The notes under the pieces: model-generated
Database searches by the model: none
What the model was told of the DNA's origin: nothing
The model's input: only the letters and a program-made list of their open reading frames with translations
DNA from: Cannabis sativa
Taxonomy: Eukaryota; Streptophyta; Magnoliopsida; Rosales; Cannabaceae
Reading direction: 5' to 3'
Assembly: GCF_029168945.1 (NCBI RefSeq)
Contig: NC_083602.1
Location: 73,056,600-73,120,599, forward strand
DNA: 64,000 nt
Position numbers and translations under genes: made by a program
Part shown: positions 47,354 through 60,016 of the stretch, piece by piece
Position numbering within the stretch: the first letter of the stretch is position 1
Layout: each line of letters starts with the position of its first letter

Positions 47354-50320
47354 CATTTTAAGGTTAAATTCCTCTCTTTTGGGCCTTGTGTGAGAGTTGG
47401 GAGCCATAGTAGTGGGTACGACATACTGACCCCAGCACCCCCTCACATGAACTACCCCAATTGTGAAGGCCCATTTGCCTGATTTGAACAACTGTACTAG
47501 GTTAATTAAACTAGTTTAACCTAATAAAATTGATTAGCAACATAATTAATTTTATTTATTTTGAAATTAATTTAAGAAAACCATAGTTTAAAGAATTTTT
47601 ATTCTAAGCTAAACTATATGTATTTACTTGTATTTAATTAAATATAGAATTATAACCATCTAGATTCTTTCTGAAGCTTAATTTGAATTTTTCATTAAAT
47701 ATTCCTATTTAAGTTGAAAATTAGTTATCTCTAACTAATCAACTTAAATCTGAATATCTTTTTGAATTTCAAATTTCAAAATTAAGTTGAGGAATTTTAG
47801 GAATTGGTTATTAAGATTCTTTAGATATTTTTTTTTTAAGTTGATATCTTTTCGAATATTAACTTAAAATGGAATATTTTCAAATTAAGTGGTTACAACT
47901 TAAGTTTTGATATTTAATTAAATTTAAATTTTAAAATATTTAAGTTCTAGATTTTTTCTAATACAACTTAAATTAGATATTTTTTCAAATTTTGTGGAAA
48001 AGATACTTAGTCAAATAAGATATTTTCTAGATGGTTATTTCTAGACTACTTATTGCTTCTAATATTAAATAGGAAAATATTATACATTGTGAAATTAATT
48101 ATTTAAATAATTAATTTTGGTACAATTTATTTTAAGTATATTTTTTCCTAGTATTAAACTAGAGATTAATAATTAAGCCTTCTCTACACTTAATTATTTA
48201 TTTCTTGAATTTAATACATTTAATTAATTTGAAAATTAAATATCTAAGTTGATTTTCATCATGATACTTAAATATTTCTTTTTTCATGACACTTAATTAA
48301 ATAGAAAATTATTTTTAGTTGAAATTTATTTTTTCAACTAAATTTAAATAATTTTCAAAATACATTTTTTTTTATTTTATTAATCAAATTTTGAAATTGC
48401 ATTTCTTACATGCTGGAATTTCGAATTTTATTTGAAAAATAGATTAAAGTTGTAAATTATTTATTTTAATTTTGGACCAACTTAAATCAATGATTTTGTC
48501 ATTTAATGATTAATTAAAATAAATGAAGTAAAATATATTTTATTAGAAATTTAATTAATTAGTCAAAGGAAAATCTAGATAGGTGATATTTTTGCTTGAA
48601 GTATTTTTCTAGTGTATTTAATTAAATAGAAAATTAATATTTAAGTTGATTTTCATCATCATACTTAAATATTTGAAATTTTTCTTATATATATTTAATT
48701 AAATAGGAAAATTATATTTTTTGTTGTAAATTAATTTTGGGCCAACATTAAATTAGAATAATTTTTCTAGGATTTATTTTTATTTTAACATGCATTTTTC
48801 GAAAATTGTATTCTTAAATACTTTAATTTTTCAAAATGCAATATATATATTTATAGAAAATTAAATTTGAGTTGTAAATTAATTTAAATTAATTTTGTAA
48901 CAACTTAAATTGAATATTTTTCTAAATATTTATTGGAAATTATTACTAAGATGGAAATAATTCATGTTATTTTCGTATCCATCTAAGTAAAATTAATAAA
49001 TATTAAATTAAAATTTATATTTAGAATTTTTCATTCTAAATTGGAAATTTTAATTAATAAATATATATATATTTAAAATAAATAGATTAAATAAAGAGAA
49101 TTAAAGAAAATACAACTCTCTTTAAATAATGAGCTTTATTATTAAGATATTCGATCTCCATTATTGGTTTTACATCGCGTTTGTTTTAGTGAGTAATCCT
49201 CCCTAATGGAGGAACGTTCATTAGCAATTTCGCACCGTTTAATCTCAAAAGATAAGTAGTTTGTAAGTGTTTTATATGGTATGGATCATCCTAATGGTGG
49301 CGATCATATTTGACTTGCAAATTATGAAACAATGGTGGAAGCTCATAAGATAGAATTGCCTTAACTCTCGCCTAAACGAGACAACGCTGAATTCCAATCT
49401 TGATCGAATAAAAGGTTGTTGAAAACCTTGGAAATTATTTAGGATTGTATGTTTTAGTATTTTTACTTGTCATTCCTACTTGCTATATGTTTAATAATTT
49501 CTGAATTGTGTATGAATTTATATTGAACTATGTTATTTTCTGTTATTAAGTTGTAGTTTAATTTCGAATCTTCATTGTTGGTCTAACTTGGTTTGTTTAT
49601 CTAATGAGATAAATTCCTAGTGGATTTTCACCATTAGAAATACATAATAGTGTTAGATCTCGAAAGATAAATATTGTATATGCAACATCTAGCTGTTCAT
49701 CAATTGATGACACCTTAGACTAGTATTTTTACGATATGAAACAAGAAGATTATATAAATAAGATTACTTTGACTTTTGCTAATCGAAGCATCGTTGGATT
49801 CTTATTTAAACAATGAAATTATCCTAATTCCTCTTAGCTTATTCATTTCGAATTAGCTTCAAAACATATCATTGGATGAATGGTCTATAAATCATTTGAT
49901 GTCATTCTGTATTTTCTCTTAAGAAATTTAATAACGCATATGATTATAATCCCAAAATTCTATTCCCAATTGATGTAAAACCTCAATCTTAGAAATCTCC
50001 TACTTGTATGGGCAAATCTGACTTAGAGTTTGTATTAGTAGTGCTGGTCCAAGAAAGAATTACTCATTATATTTGGTATAAATTTAAGTCTTTGACTTTA
50101 ATTTTAGATTCCAAACAGAAATTTTCTTATATTTCTAATTCCAGGATACAATACAGTTACACTTTCACAAGTGTTTAATAACCATTTTCTATTAATGGAT
50201 TCAAACTGTATGGAATATGAGTTTAGTATTCTGTCACCAGGATCCACTTGCAATATTCTAAGAACTCTTTGATGTAACTAAATCTAAGTCATCAAAAAGA
50301 CACAACAAATTTTTTTTAAT
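47354..50320 (+). other. Tandem array, second internal region (shortened)
   Basis: Homologous to 38058-41160 with scattered differences. It has one copy of the hairpin unit (about 47826-47880) where E1 and the first internal region have two, one clear CTCTCGCCTAAACGAGACA motif at 49366, and a block at 49165-49320 that matches E1 rather than the first internal region. Confidence 0.65.
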
Positions 50321-52208
50321 CTATGGCATTTGTATCTTGATCATAGTGGATTTGACAAGATCAATCTCTGCAAAAGAGTTAATATGCCTATATCCACTGA
50401 AAGTAGTTCATCTCATTCGCAGATGGATATGAGTTTTTCGTTGTATTCTTAAAACGATCACTCTAGATTATACCTTATGCAAAGAAATTTGAAATGTTTG
50501 AAAAATTTCTTAAATTTCTAGCAATGGTTAAATCCATTAAGGTAAGTGGTTAAAGATCTTGCGAACTGATAGGGGTGGAGAAATAGTTAGTAGATATGCA
50601 GTTCAAATATCATTAAATTGATTTTGAATTATATCCAAACTTACCTCCCCAGAAATTTCAATTTGCATATTGATGATAAGTTACTAGTCGTTGCCTAAAT
50701 CCTTCTATGGTAATACAATTTCAGAATGATGTGATGGTTGTATACTTAATGTAAATCATTACTAGATTCATTGATGACCTAATCAAAATCTTAAAAAAAG
50801 CTAGAACTGTTAATTATGATTTGTTAGCTATTCTAAGTGATTAGGGGTGGACCATCCGATAGTCAATAGATAAGAAAGTGTTTGTTCAAACAAATACTAC
50901 TTTTCTAAGATAATGACTAAGTCTGAAAATAAAGTAGCAAATAAAGGAGATATTTTTTTTCTTGATTCCAAAAGTGTTCTATCATCTTATTTGACATATG
51001 ATGATCCCACTGCCTCTGTTGTCTTGTCACAACCAAAGAGGTTAATACCATTTAGTTTTCTTAAACATAATTCACGGTACCTTGTTGTAGTGGGAGAGTT
51101 TCTAGGAACTCACCTTCTTATGACTTGGAAGACACTAGTGATAAAAATCCATTGTAAGTTTAAACAAGTAATGGATTTTCAAGATGAGAAACTAAGAAGA
51201 AAAGTCAATAGAACTATGGTTTAATCCATTCACATGGAGCAGCCTAAACTTTCTATTACAAGGACATAAAAGGAAATTTTCGTTTATAAGTCTATTCAAT
51301 AAACTTAACAAAACTTCCTGTTCCTAGTATTATAGGTTTGAGTTTATCTAAACCTATGGCTTGTGGTATACCTGGTAATTAATTACTCTAATGCAAGCAA
51401 CTTACTTTAGTAAGATGCTGAAGCATTTTCTTTCTAATGGCAATCTATAGAAGCTTCTCGACTTCTAGGCATAGATTTTATTTATCTAAGGAAAAGTCTC
51501 AACTATTCCAAAAAAGATAAAGCCATGAAAGAATTTCTTAAGTCAACATTGAGAGGTCTTAGATATGCTTTTGTATGCCTTAGACCAGACACCTGCTGTT
51601 GAGTGGGAGTAATGAGTAGGTCTCAGATTAATCCAGGAGAAGAACATTGGAAGACAATCAAGTAAATCTTAAGAGTAAGAAGATGAACTATATGTTAGTC
51701 TATAAGGGTGTGTTTAAAACTCTTAGACTACACCACATCAGATTTCGAAATCTGCCTTTGTGCTAGAAAATCTTTCTGATAAGATGGTGATTACTTTGGG
51801 GGTGGAATAGCGATTTTGGAGAAGTGTAAAAACCTATCTGAAGTCTCTAGGTCTACCAGAAAGGGACTGAATGTTAAAGTTGCAGGAAAGGTACTTATTC
51901 TGTCTAGGGAAAGTTCTATACATTTTTCGGCACCATTCCAAATTGCCTTAACTACTAGTGTTAATTTCCTGATTAACCAAAAGCAGTTGCCAAAAGGTAT
52001 AGAATCCAGTATGCCAAAAGAGTAGACATATAGAGAGGAATTTCACATTATCAATGATTTTGTGATTAAGGAAGAGTAATGGTGGATAAAAGGTTGTGTT
52101 TAATTCAACATTTCAGATCCTATTACGAGGAGTTTACTACTACTACACTTGATTAGTATATCAAGGTGTTGAGATTATTTGAAATGCACATTTTGTTTTA
52201 TATTAGTG
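50321..52208 (+). pseudogene. Tandem array, second pol relic
   Basis: Same order of pieces as the first: the WHL-like start, KILRTDRGGE at 50548-50578, DKKVFVQTNTTFL near 50870, RSGRV-like near 51085, FLSNGNL near 51428, then without interruption through the 9-bp empty site to the RNase H side (MSRSQINPGEEHWKTIK-stop near 51614). Its uninterrupted state shows that RT loss was there before the MULE-like insertion. The 103-residue frame at 50913-51224 is mostly a shifted reading of the relic. Confidence 0.75.
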
Positions 52209-52220
52209 CCCGTGGGAGTT

Positions 52221-54112
52221 TGTTGGGTTTTATGCCCTAAATAAAACTCATTTCAATATAATCAGATTTACTTATTAATATAGATCAGAAATAACATTTA
52301 ATGTTGCATGGTTCACATGATTTATTTCATGATTATATGTACATAATGTATGAATTCATCTGAAACCCTTTTCACATACTTGATCCTGTTTATTGTGTTG
52401 TCAACACATTGGAAAGTAAAGATGACTATGTGAATAAAGTTTCCTAGATTTATCAGACACAGGGTTTTACTGATATGATAATATACAACAGAGTTTACTT
52501 GCATGTGGAGAAATACTATGTTCTTTCCAGGGCATTGGTTAAAGTAAAGCTCAGGTTGGATGCATGGAGTATGCATCGGAAGGGACCAATATTGAACTTT
52601 GACATAGATTTATTAAACTTACCGTAATATATATTCAAGTCAATATCGCCTAGTTGATCCTAGATCAAATGATCTTAATCCTGTTATGATTAGGCTCAAT
52701 CTCAAGAGGCTATTCGTGTTCTTTGATTTGTAAGTTAAGCCTACTTTTGGGTCAGTGTGATACGTACATTTTGGAAACACGGTAGTGCAATTGAGTGGGA
52801 GCGCTAACATAAACATGGAATCTATAGCTTCTATCTGGCGAATAGTAAGTAAAGGATGATCTCCTTCGAGCTTGACCAAACAAAAATAAATGGTGGAGAT
52901 CTCATTTCACATAAGCTGAAATATCATTTATACGGGGTTAAGTGTTTTAAGGATCAAATACATTGTAGGGTGTAACGGTAATCTAATCCCTTTACAGTGT
53001 AGATCATTCATATAGAGGATCATTGATCATATTAGGATTATAACAATGGATAACAAATGATGTGTCTATATGGTGGAACATATAGAGCATTCTATATACT
53101 GAGAGTGCAATTCTAAGTTCTATGCGTGGATTCAACGAAGAATTAATAAGTCATTGAATTTAGGTTATAAATTCTTGATCTGCTTATTGGAAGCTCGGTC
53201 ATATAGACATGGTCCCCCCACTAGTTGAGATAATATTACTTGTAAGACTCATATAATTGATTTTAATTAATTAATTATAATTCTCAAATTAGACTATGTC
53301 TATTTGTGAATTTTTCACTAAGTAAGGGCGAAACTGTAAAGAAAGAGTTTTAGGAGAATATTTGTTAATTATGATACTTTGTATGGTTCAATTAATAAAT
53401 ATGATAAATGAGAATATTATTTAATAATTATTTATAGTTATTAAATAGTTAGAATTGACATTTAAATGGTTGAATTTGAAAATTTGCGTTTTTGAGAAAA
53501 TCAGATGCAGAAAAGATAAAACTCCAAAATTGCAAAAAGTGAGGCCCAAATCCACATTGCATGGCCGGCCAATTTTGTAGGGTTTTACCTCTGATATTTT
53601 CATTATTTTAATGCCAAATAATTCAAACCTAATCCTAGTGGAATGCTATAAATAGATAGAGAAGGCCTCAGGAAATTTACACTAAATTTTCTACTTTTCA
53701 TTCAGAGAAAAATTGAGCCTCTCTCTCTCCCTATCTTTGGCCGACCACTCCCTCTCTCTCTTCTTCCTAAAGATTTCGAAATTCTTAGTGTTAGAGTAGT
53801 GCCCACACACAACAAGTGATACCTCAATCATAGTGAGGAAGATCGTGAAGAAAGACTTTCAGCAAGAAGGAGTTTCAGCACCAAAAAATCAGAGAAAGAC
53901 ATCCAGGTTCAGATATTGATAATGCTCTGCTACAGAAAGGAATCAAGGGCTAGATATCTGAACGGAAGGAGTCATTATATTCCGCTGCACCCAATGTAAG
54001 GTTTACTAAACTTTATATGTGTTTATTTCATCGTTTTAGAAAGTTCATATTTAGGGTGTTAATCAACATACTCTTGAGTAGATCTAAGATCCTGGTAAAA
54101 TAATTTCCAACA
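52221..54112 (+). repeat. Tandem array LTR 3
   Basis: 1892 bp. It differs from LTR 1 and LTR 2 at many shared positions, for example in the block at about 53555-53600 (GCATGGCCGGCCAATTTTG), which is closer to the solo LTR at 60996. TATAAATA lies at 53647-53654. Confidence 0.9.
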
Positions 54113-55459
54113 TATTTATAGGTGTATATGTTGGCAATTATTTTTATTGTGATCTATTCATTTACAATTGTTGATGAAACGTGGGCATTCCCCATGTTTC
54201 ACTTATTTGCACATGGAATAATATCTAATAACTACTCAACTGCTCCTTCTCTTTATCCTTTAAACGGTTATGCTGACTAAGAAAGTCGCATCTCATCAAA
54301 TATGAGTTATCCTTCTTATCCGTCTTAATAGAAAAAAAAAATTCTAAGTGTAGATATGCTTCATCTTGCAGTACTCTTCTATTTGTAGTGATGATGCGAG
54401 ATGACCACTACGTCGTGTAGAACGCGAGACGGTTGAGTGTTAGTTATTTACCCTGCTTGTATACGTGAGTCATCGATTCATAAGACCTTGAATATCTTGT
54501 CTTATACATTTTTAATACTCTGTTTCATCTAGAGCTGAACATATTGTCTCATTTACTAAATGAGTTAATAGTTATTATTCTTATCTCGAATCTACCTATG
54601 TAGTTAGCGAGTTTGAATATTTCTATCAACTTCACTTCATTGGAATGAGTTATTTAAATTGTATTTAATGATGGACTATCATTATTATACTCCTTGAGTT
54701 GATTCATATTCCTTCTGTAGGATACATGTCAATTTCTGGTGCATAGCCAAATTTCGGGTATAATAATTGTCCCCTAAAAAGTACTTTTAAAATGATCCTA
54801 AGGGTATATCGCATGTAACCCTTTTGAAAAATTGCATGCTTTGAGTTTTGGCGGTTCAGAACTTTGAGGCACATCCTTGAGCATTTAATGCCCTGACTGT
54901 TCCTATTTTTCAAAGTTCCCATCCGTTAGATCAGATTTTCTTTGATCAAATGGTGATCACTTATCAGGTATAAATTCGTTAGATCAGATTTTTGTTCTTC
55001 AATCCTTCGAGCATTTTTCCAAAAAATTTTGACTTTCTTCTTTCCAAATTTGTATGTACTCATTGTCCCTTACATTTTTCCTACGTATTACATCTGATCA
55101 CATTTCCAGTTCTAGGAAACATCACGATCCAGCTTCTCAACCTTCGAGAGTTCACTTGCAAAGTTCTCTTTTGCCTAGAAATTCACAACAAGACAGTAAG
55201 TGGCACACTCTCTTTTCTTAGTGATTTTTTCTTCTGTTTGGATAATTTTAATTCTGTTTGTCTGGATAACTCTAGGGCTAGAAGATTTTAATTATACGAT
55301 TCGTAAATTTTTGGATTTCATTTCTGCTATGTTATTCCGAAAATTGGGATATTATTAGTTTTAACTATGTCCCAATTTGTCTCAAAAATCACAATCCCAG
55401 AATCCTTAGAATCAGTTTGTCCTCAAATTTATGCCATAAAATTTAGACCTTAAATTCAT
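54113..55459. other. Tat-like relic: LTR upstream half and control region of the antisense gene
   Basis: On the minus strand this would be the upstream half of the 3' LTR (TATA motif at 54113-54120) and preceding sequence. On the plus strand it is the 5' flank of the antisense gene: a GTATAAAT motif at 54968-54975, a CT-rich leader, and a possible splice donor (GACAGTAAGTGG, about 55192-55203). The ORFs at 54704-54922 and 54992-55291 show no domain. No sharp LTR border was found. Confidence 0.4.
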
Positions 55460-55656
55460 ATACCCAAAATTATTCTTGAGGCAGATGATGAGAAAATTAG
55501 GGATCACCTCATGAAAACTAGCAAAGATTAAACTTCTATTCGTTTTAGGCAGTTTTCGCAAGAGATAATTGAGGGTAAGCATCACTATTTGCGAGAAGCA
55601 GCTTGGCTTGAGCCTTCTAAATTAATTGATATTCCCTTAGCAAGACCACTATTTTT

Positions 55657-57523
55657 TGTTGGATATATTTTACCACGATCTAGATTTACTAACAAGTATG
55701 TTTCATTAACATCCTAATATGAATTCTAAAACAATGAAATAAACACATAAGAGTTTAGTAAACCTTACATTGGGTGCAGCGGAATATAATGACTCCTTCC
55801 GTTCGGATATCTAGCCCTTGATTCCTTTCTGTAGCAGAGCATTATCAATATCTGAACCTGGATCTCTTTCTCTCCTTCCTTTGATGCTGAATCTCCTTCC
55901 TGTTGGTTGATTTTCCACAGTCTTACACACTATGATTGAGATACCACTTGATGTGTGTGGGCACTCACTCATTCACTCAAGGAATTCGAAAATAGAAGAA
56001 GAAAAGAATAGGGAAGTGGCGGCTAGAAAAATTTCTGTGAAGGAATGAGATGTATCATCTTTTCCTGAAGCCATCACTACCTATTTACAGGTAACCACCT
56101 AGGTTTAGGTTAAAATTATTTGGCCTTAAAATAATGAAAAATAAATGATAAAACCCTATAAGTGTGGCCGTCGATGGGCTTGGATAATGGGCCTCACTTA
56201 CGCAATTTTGCTGTTTTATCATTCCTGCATCTGATTTTCTCAAAAACGCCAATTTTCAAATTCAACCATTGAAATGCTAATTCTAATTATTTAATAACTA
56301 AAATTTAATTATTAAATAATATTGTCATTTAATATATTTATTAATTAGACATATAAAGTCTCTTAATTAATAAATAAACGTAGAATCTCTTTTCTTTACA
56401 ATTTCACCCTTGCTTAGTGAAAATTCACAAAGTAGACATAGTCTAACTTTAGAATTATAATTGATTAATCAAAATCAATTAACTGAGTCTTACAAGCAGT
56501 ATGGTCTCAACTAGTATCGGGACCATGGGTCTATATATCCGAGCTTCCAATAAGTAGATCAAGAATTTATATCTTAAATTCACTGACTTATTAATTCTTC
56601 GCTGAATCCACGCATAGAACTTAGAATTGCACTCTCTGTATATAGAACGCTCTATATGTTCCACGATATAGACACGTCATTAGTTATCCATTGTTATAAC
56701 CCTAATGTGATCAATGATCCTCTATATAGCTGATTTACACTGTAAAGGGATTAAATTACCGTAACACCCTACAATGTATTTTATCCTTAAAACACTTAAC
56801 CCTGTATAAATGATATTTCAGCTAAGTGAAATGAGATCTCCACCATTTATTTTTGTTTGGTTAAGCATGAAGGAAATCATCCTTTACTTTCTATTCGCCA
56901 GATAGAAGCTATAGATTCCATATTTATGTTAGCGCTCGCACTCAATTGCACTACCGTGTTCCCAAAATGTACGTATCACCCTGACCCAAAATTAGGCTTA
57001 ACTAACAAATCAAAGAACACGAATAACACTCTTGAGATTGAACCTAATCATATCAGGATTAAGATCATTCGATCTAAGATCAACATGTGATATTGAATTG
57101 AATAGATATTACGGTAAATTCTAATATATCTAATCAAAGTTCAATATCGGTCCCTTCCGATGTATACTCCATACATCCGATGCTGGTAAACTTTGCCAAT
57201 GTCCTGGAAAGGACATAACACTTATCCAAGATGTAAGAATACCTATCGCTGATTATACCATGTCAGTCTAAATCAAGTGTTCTGACAAATCAGCGAATAA
57301 ACTTTCAAACATATAATTAAGATTATATTCCACTGTGTTGACAACACTATAATCATTAACAAATTGATATGTTCTGGACTTAAATAGAATTCATACATTA
57401 TGTACATATAATCACGAAATAAATCATGTGAACCATGCAACGTTAAATGTTATTTCTGATCTATATTAATAAGTAAATCTGATTATATTGAAATGAGTTT
57501 TATTTAGGGCATAAAACCCAACA
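55657..57523 (-). mobile_element. Solo LTR of the copia-derived family
   Basis: 1867 bp, complete from TGTTGG to CCAACA, flanked by TTTTT on both sides (55652-55656 and 57524-57528), with no internal sequence. Formed by recombination between the two LTRs of an inserted element. Removing it and one TTTTT restores the reading frame of the host gene relic. It retains part of the antisense ORF pair (77 residues at 56857). Confidence 0.9.
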
Positions 57524-58193
57524 TTTTTACCTCCAGTCACTGTTGCTTTTTCACTAGGTGACTTAGATTTTGAAATTATGGCTTAGAAATCGCGCAAATC
57601 AAAGACCCCTCAAGACCCTACAGTCACCTTCGAGGCTGAATTGATCAATTCTAGAGTCAAATCCATATGATCTTATGTTAGTGAAGTGTTAAAATCGTGT
57701 GGCATCAAATATGAACAAGGATGCCGAGTTAGATCCGTCTCTGTGGCAGAGTTTAGTTGCTTTCCTCCTGAACGAGTGGTTTGAGAAGAAGGTTGTAGCA
57801 CTAGCGAGCCATCTCGGATAGGCACTTGGGGCCTCGAGCATATAAGAGCTGGAGCAGTACGCCCTCTCAAGGACTATTTCAAGGAGTTTTGTAACTACCT
57901 TGGTATTGTTCCTTTCCAGCTGGTACCAAATTCGTACAGAATATTGGTCAGTTTAACAGCTTTATATCACATTGTGAAGTGGGAGTGCCCAACCCCACTA
58001 GAAATTCTTTATTTCTACTTCGTGAAGGCCTGTCCCGCAAGGAAGCAAGGAGCAGGTGGTTTTTATTATCTCAAGACCCACACAAATGATCAAAGGATCA
58101 TTTTGAGGCTACCCAACAAGAAATAATTCAATGATGAATTCTTTTGGACATCATGTCTCTCCCCCGTCAACACAACTACATTTTGTATCATAT

Positions 58194-58287
58194 GTAAGTA
58201 TTACCTTTTCTCAAAAACTTGGTTTTGAGTTTTAATTTTAATAAATGTTGGCTTTATCTTACTCATTTGTTTGTGTTGTATTGATAG
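58194..58287 (+). other. Intron of the antisense gene
   Basis: Starts GTAAGTATTACC, ends TTGTATTGATAG, 94 bp and T-rich near the end. Both flanks read as protein (FWTSCLSPVN before, PRRLVPTPEIE after). Other likely introns end with CAG at 58991-58993 and 59544-59546. Confidence 0.6.
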
Positions 58288-60016
58288 CGATTCCAAGGAG
58301 GCTTGTTCCAACTCCAGAAATTGAAAGGAGGCATAAGATTCTTCTTGGTCTTCCTTTTGGGTTGCGAGCAACTGACTTCTAGTTGCACGAGAACAACTTG
58401 AAGGCCTGCGCTCTTCTCAGCAGCAAACAATCTACTGGAGACTTCAAAGTCCTAATGTATTCAGATTGATAACAAGTTACCATTCTTGCTGACAAGGAAG
58501 ACAAGGATTATACTGCTCGCACCCATTATTTGAATATATAGCCCCTTTGGAAGCTGAAGAAGATGCCACCCAAGGTAATAACTTTCGTACTTGTAGATGG
58601 TCCCCTACTGTACTTAGAGTTGAGCATACAACCTTAGTTGAGTTTAGGGATAGTCAATACAACTTCTATATTTGGAACTGTGTAGATCGCATTGCTCACA
58701 GGTTTGAGAGTTGGTACCCCAAGCATCATGTCCAGTTAAGCTGTAATAGTTCTTACTTCAGAATAGCTAAACAATATGGCACTAGCTTCGATAGGGTGAG
58801 CCATCCAGATTGGGACATGTCTCCTCTAAACACCTTGACCTTTTGATGATTACTTGTTCTAGGGAGTTTAGTAATTATTTTAGTTCATCATCTTCGACTG
58901 ATGACTATGGTAATTTTCGTGAGTGGGACATTATCTCTCCACATTTTTGTTGTTTATTTTGAACAAGTGTTGACCTATTTCTTTGTCTCACAGATATGGA
59001 TCTAGATCTCGAAGATATGTTGTGCAGTCCTTCTGGCCCCATCAAGAAATCCAAGAAGCGCATAACTTTAATAAGAGATACCTCAGGATCAACTAAGGAA
59101 CCTTCCAAAAGGACCAAGACTACTGCCAACAAAAAATTAGCCTCGACCCAACTCAACATCAAACTAGAAAAGTCTCCAAATAATTCAACTGCGCCAGCTA
59201 CTGCGAGCACCGGTGAACAGGCCCTTGGGTCTGTTCATCAAGTTAAATTCTTTGGTTCTCATCCCGAGATGGCGTTGCTAGAACCTTCTTGCCCCCTGCC
59301 TATTTATGCTGGCACAGAAGGCTCGCAGATTTTCTTGCTGCATGCTAACAACAAATGGTGTCATTATAAGACCTTTGAACAAGGTGACTGGGATCTAATC
59401 AATAAGGGTAGCTTCCAAAGTCTTGTGACAAGGAGTTATGACCTCATGCAGTCAGATAGTTTTTTATTTCTCTTCTTCTCTCTCTTTTCTTTTTTTTTTA
59501 TTTCCCTTTTCTCCTACACATCTTCCTCTAACTTTACTTCTCACAGGCATCTCTCCTATCTTTTGTGGCTCAACAAAGAGGTCTCCAAAACATCGAGATG
59601 CTTAATGCAAAACTCTACAATTCCAGGGAACATTGTGAAGTTTTGGCTAAGTAATGGTCTAATTCGTAGTTGGAGATCTCTAAAATTAAGAAAGAGGCCA
59701 AGGAGCAACAAAAGACTCTCAAGACAGACCTCGACCCAGAAAAAGATCAAGGAACTTGAAGAGGCAAATCAGAAAGCCCAAGTTGAAGCTGATAAAAAGC
59801 TTGAAGATGCCAAGGCTGATGCCAAAGGTAGGGTTAATACGATGACTAGGCGATATATCATCGAGCCTGGTTTGCCAACCCTGGGATGGATTTGAGTTTT
59901 TTGGGAGACAAGGCTGGATGATGCTAGCATTTTGTGAGCAAACCAAGAAGGATGAGGCAAGAAATGCCGAGGAAGAGGTCGAAGAAGAAGAACCAACTAA
60001 GTCTCCAACCATGTAG

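Larger units (their letters stand above)
34783..54112 (+). mobile_element. Tandem copia-derived array: LTR-internal-LTR-internal-LTR, 19.3 kb
   Basis: Three LTRs (1893, 1893 and 1892 bp) alternate with one full internal region (36676-45460, which carries a 2.36-kb insert) and one shortened internal region (47354-52220). Only the outermost borders carry a matching 5-bp duplication TATTT (34778-34782 and 54113-54117); the base stretch after the middle LTR is CATTT and belongs to internal sequence. This is the structure left by unequal recombination between copies of one element, or by a fused replication product, not two independent insertions. The second internal region lacks its first 1.4 kb including the PBS. 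Confidence 0.85.
55460..60016 (+). pseudogene. Antisense transposon gene with 'putative gypsy type transposon' domain, broken
   Basis: Plus-strand, intron-containing gene relic. The first coding stretch (55460-55656 joined to 57529-58193) is in one frame once the solo LTR is removed: REAAWLEPSKLIDIPLARPL continues into PPVTVAFSLGDLDFEIMA. It then gives the domain core FKEFCNYLGIVPFQLVPNSY, RILVSLTALYHIVKWECPTP and EILYFYFVKACPARKQGAGG, which resembles the plant domain of that name. Stops lie at 55529, 57584, 57668 and 57782. Further exons: 58288-58574 (PRRLVPTPEIERRHKILLGL), 58996-59450 (DLDLEDMLCSP, Lys/Thr-rich) and 59547-60016, a charged coiled-coil (KIKELEEANQKAQVEADKKL) ending EEEVEEEEPTKSPTM. 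Its place opposite to, and beyond, a gypsy pol tail matches extra antisense ORFs of the Tat lineage; their function is unknown. Confidence 0.7.

Noticed and set aside
50913..51224. 103-codon ORF in the array's second internal region
   Set aside because: Covers the decayed pol, but largely in a shifted frame relative to the integrase and RSGRV pieces; its counterpart in the first internal region is broken.
58547..58846. 99-codon ORF in the antisense gene region
   Set aside because: It is out of frame with the preceding exon and crosses a plausible splice donor at 58575; probably intron read-through, though part of it could be a shifted exon.
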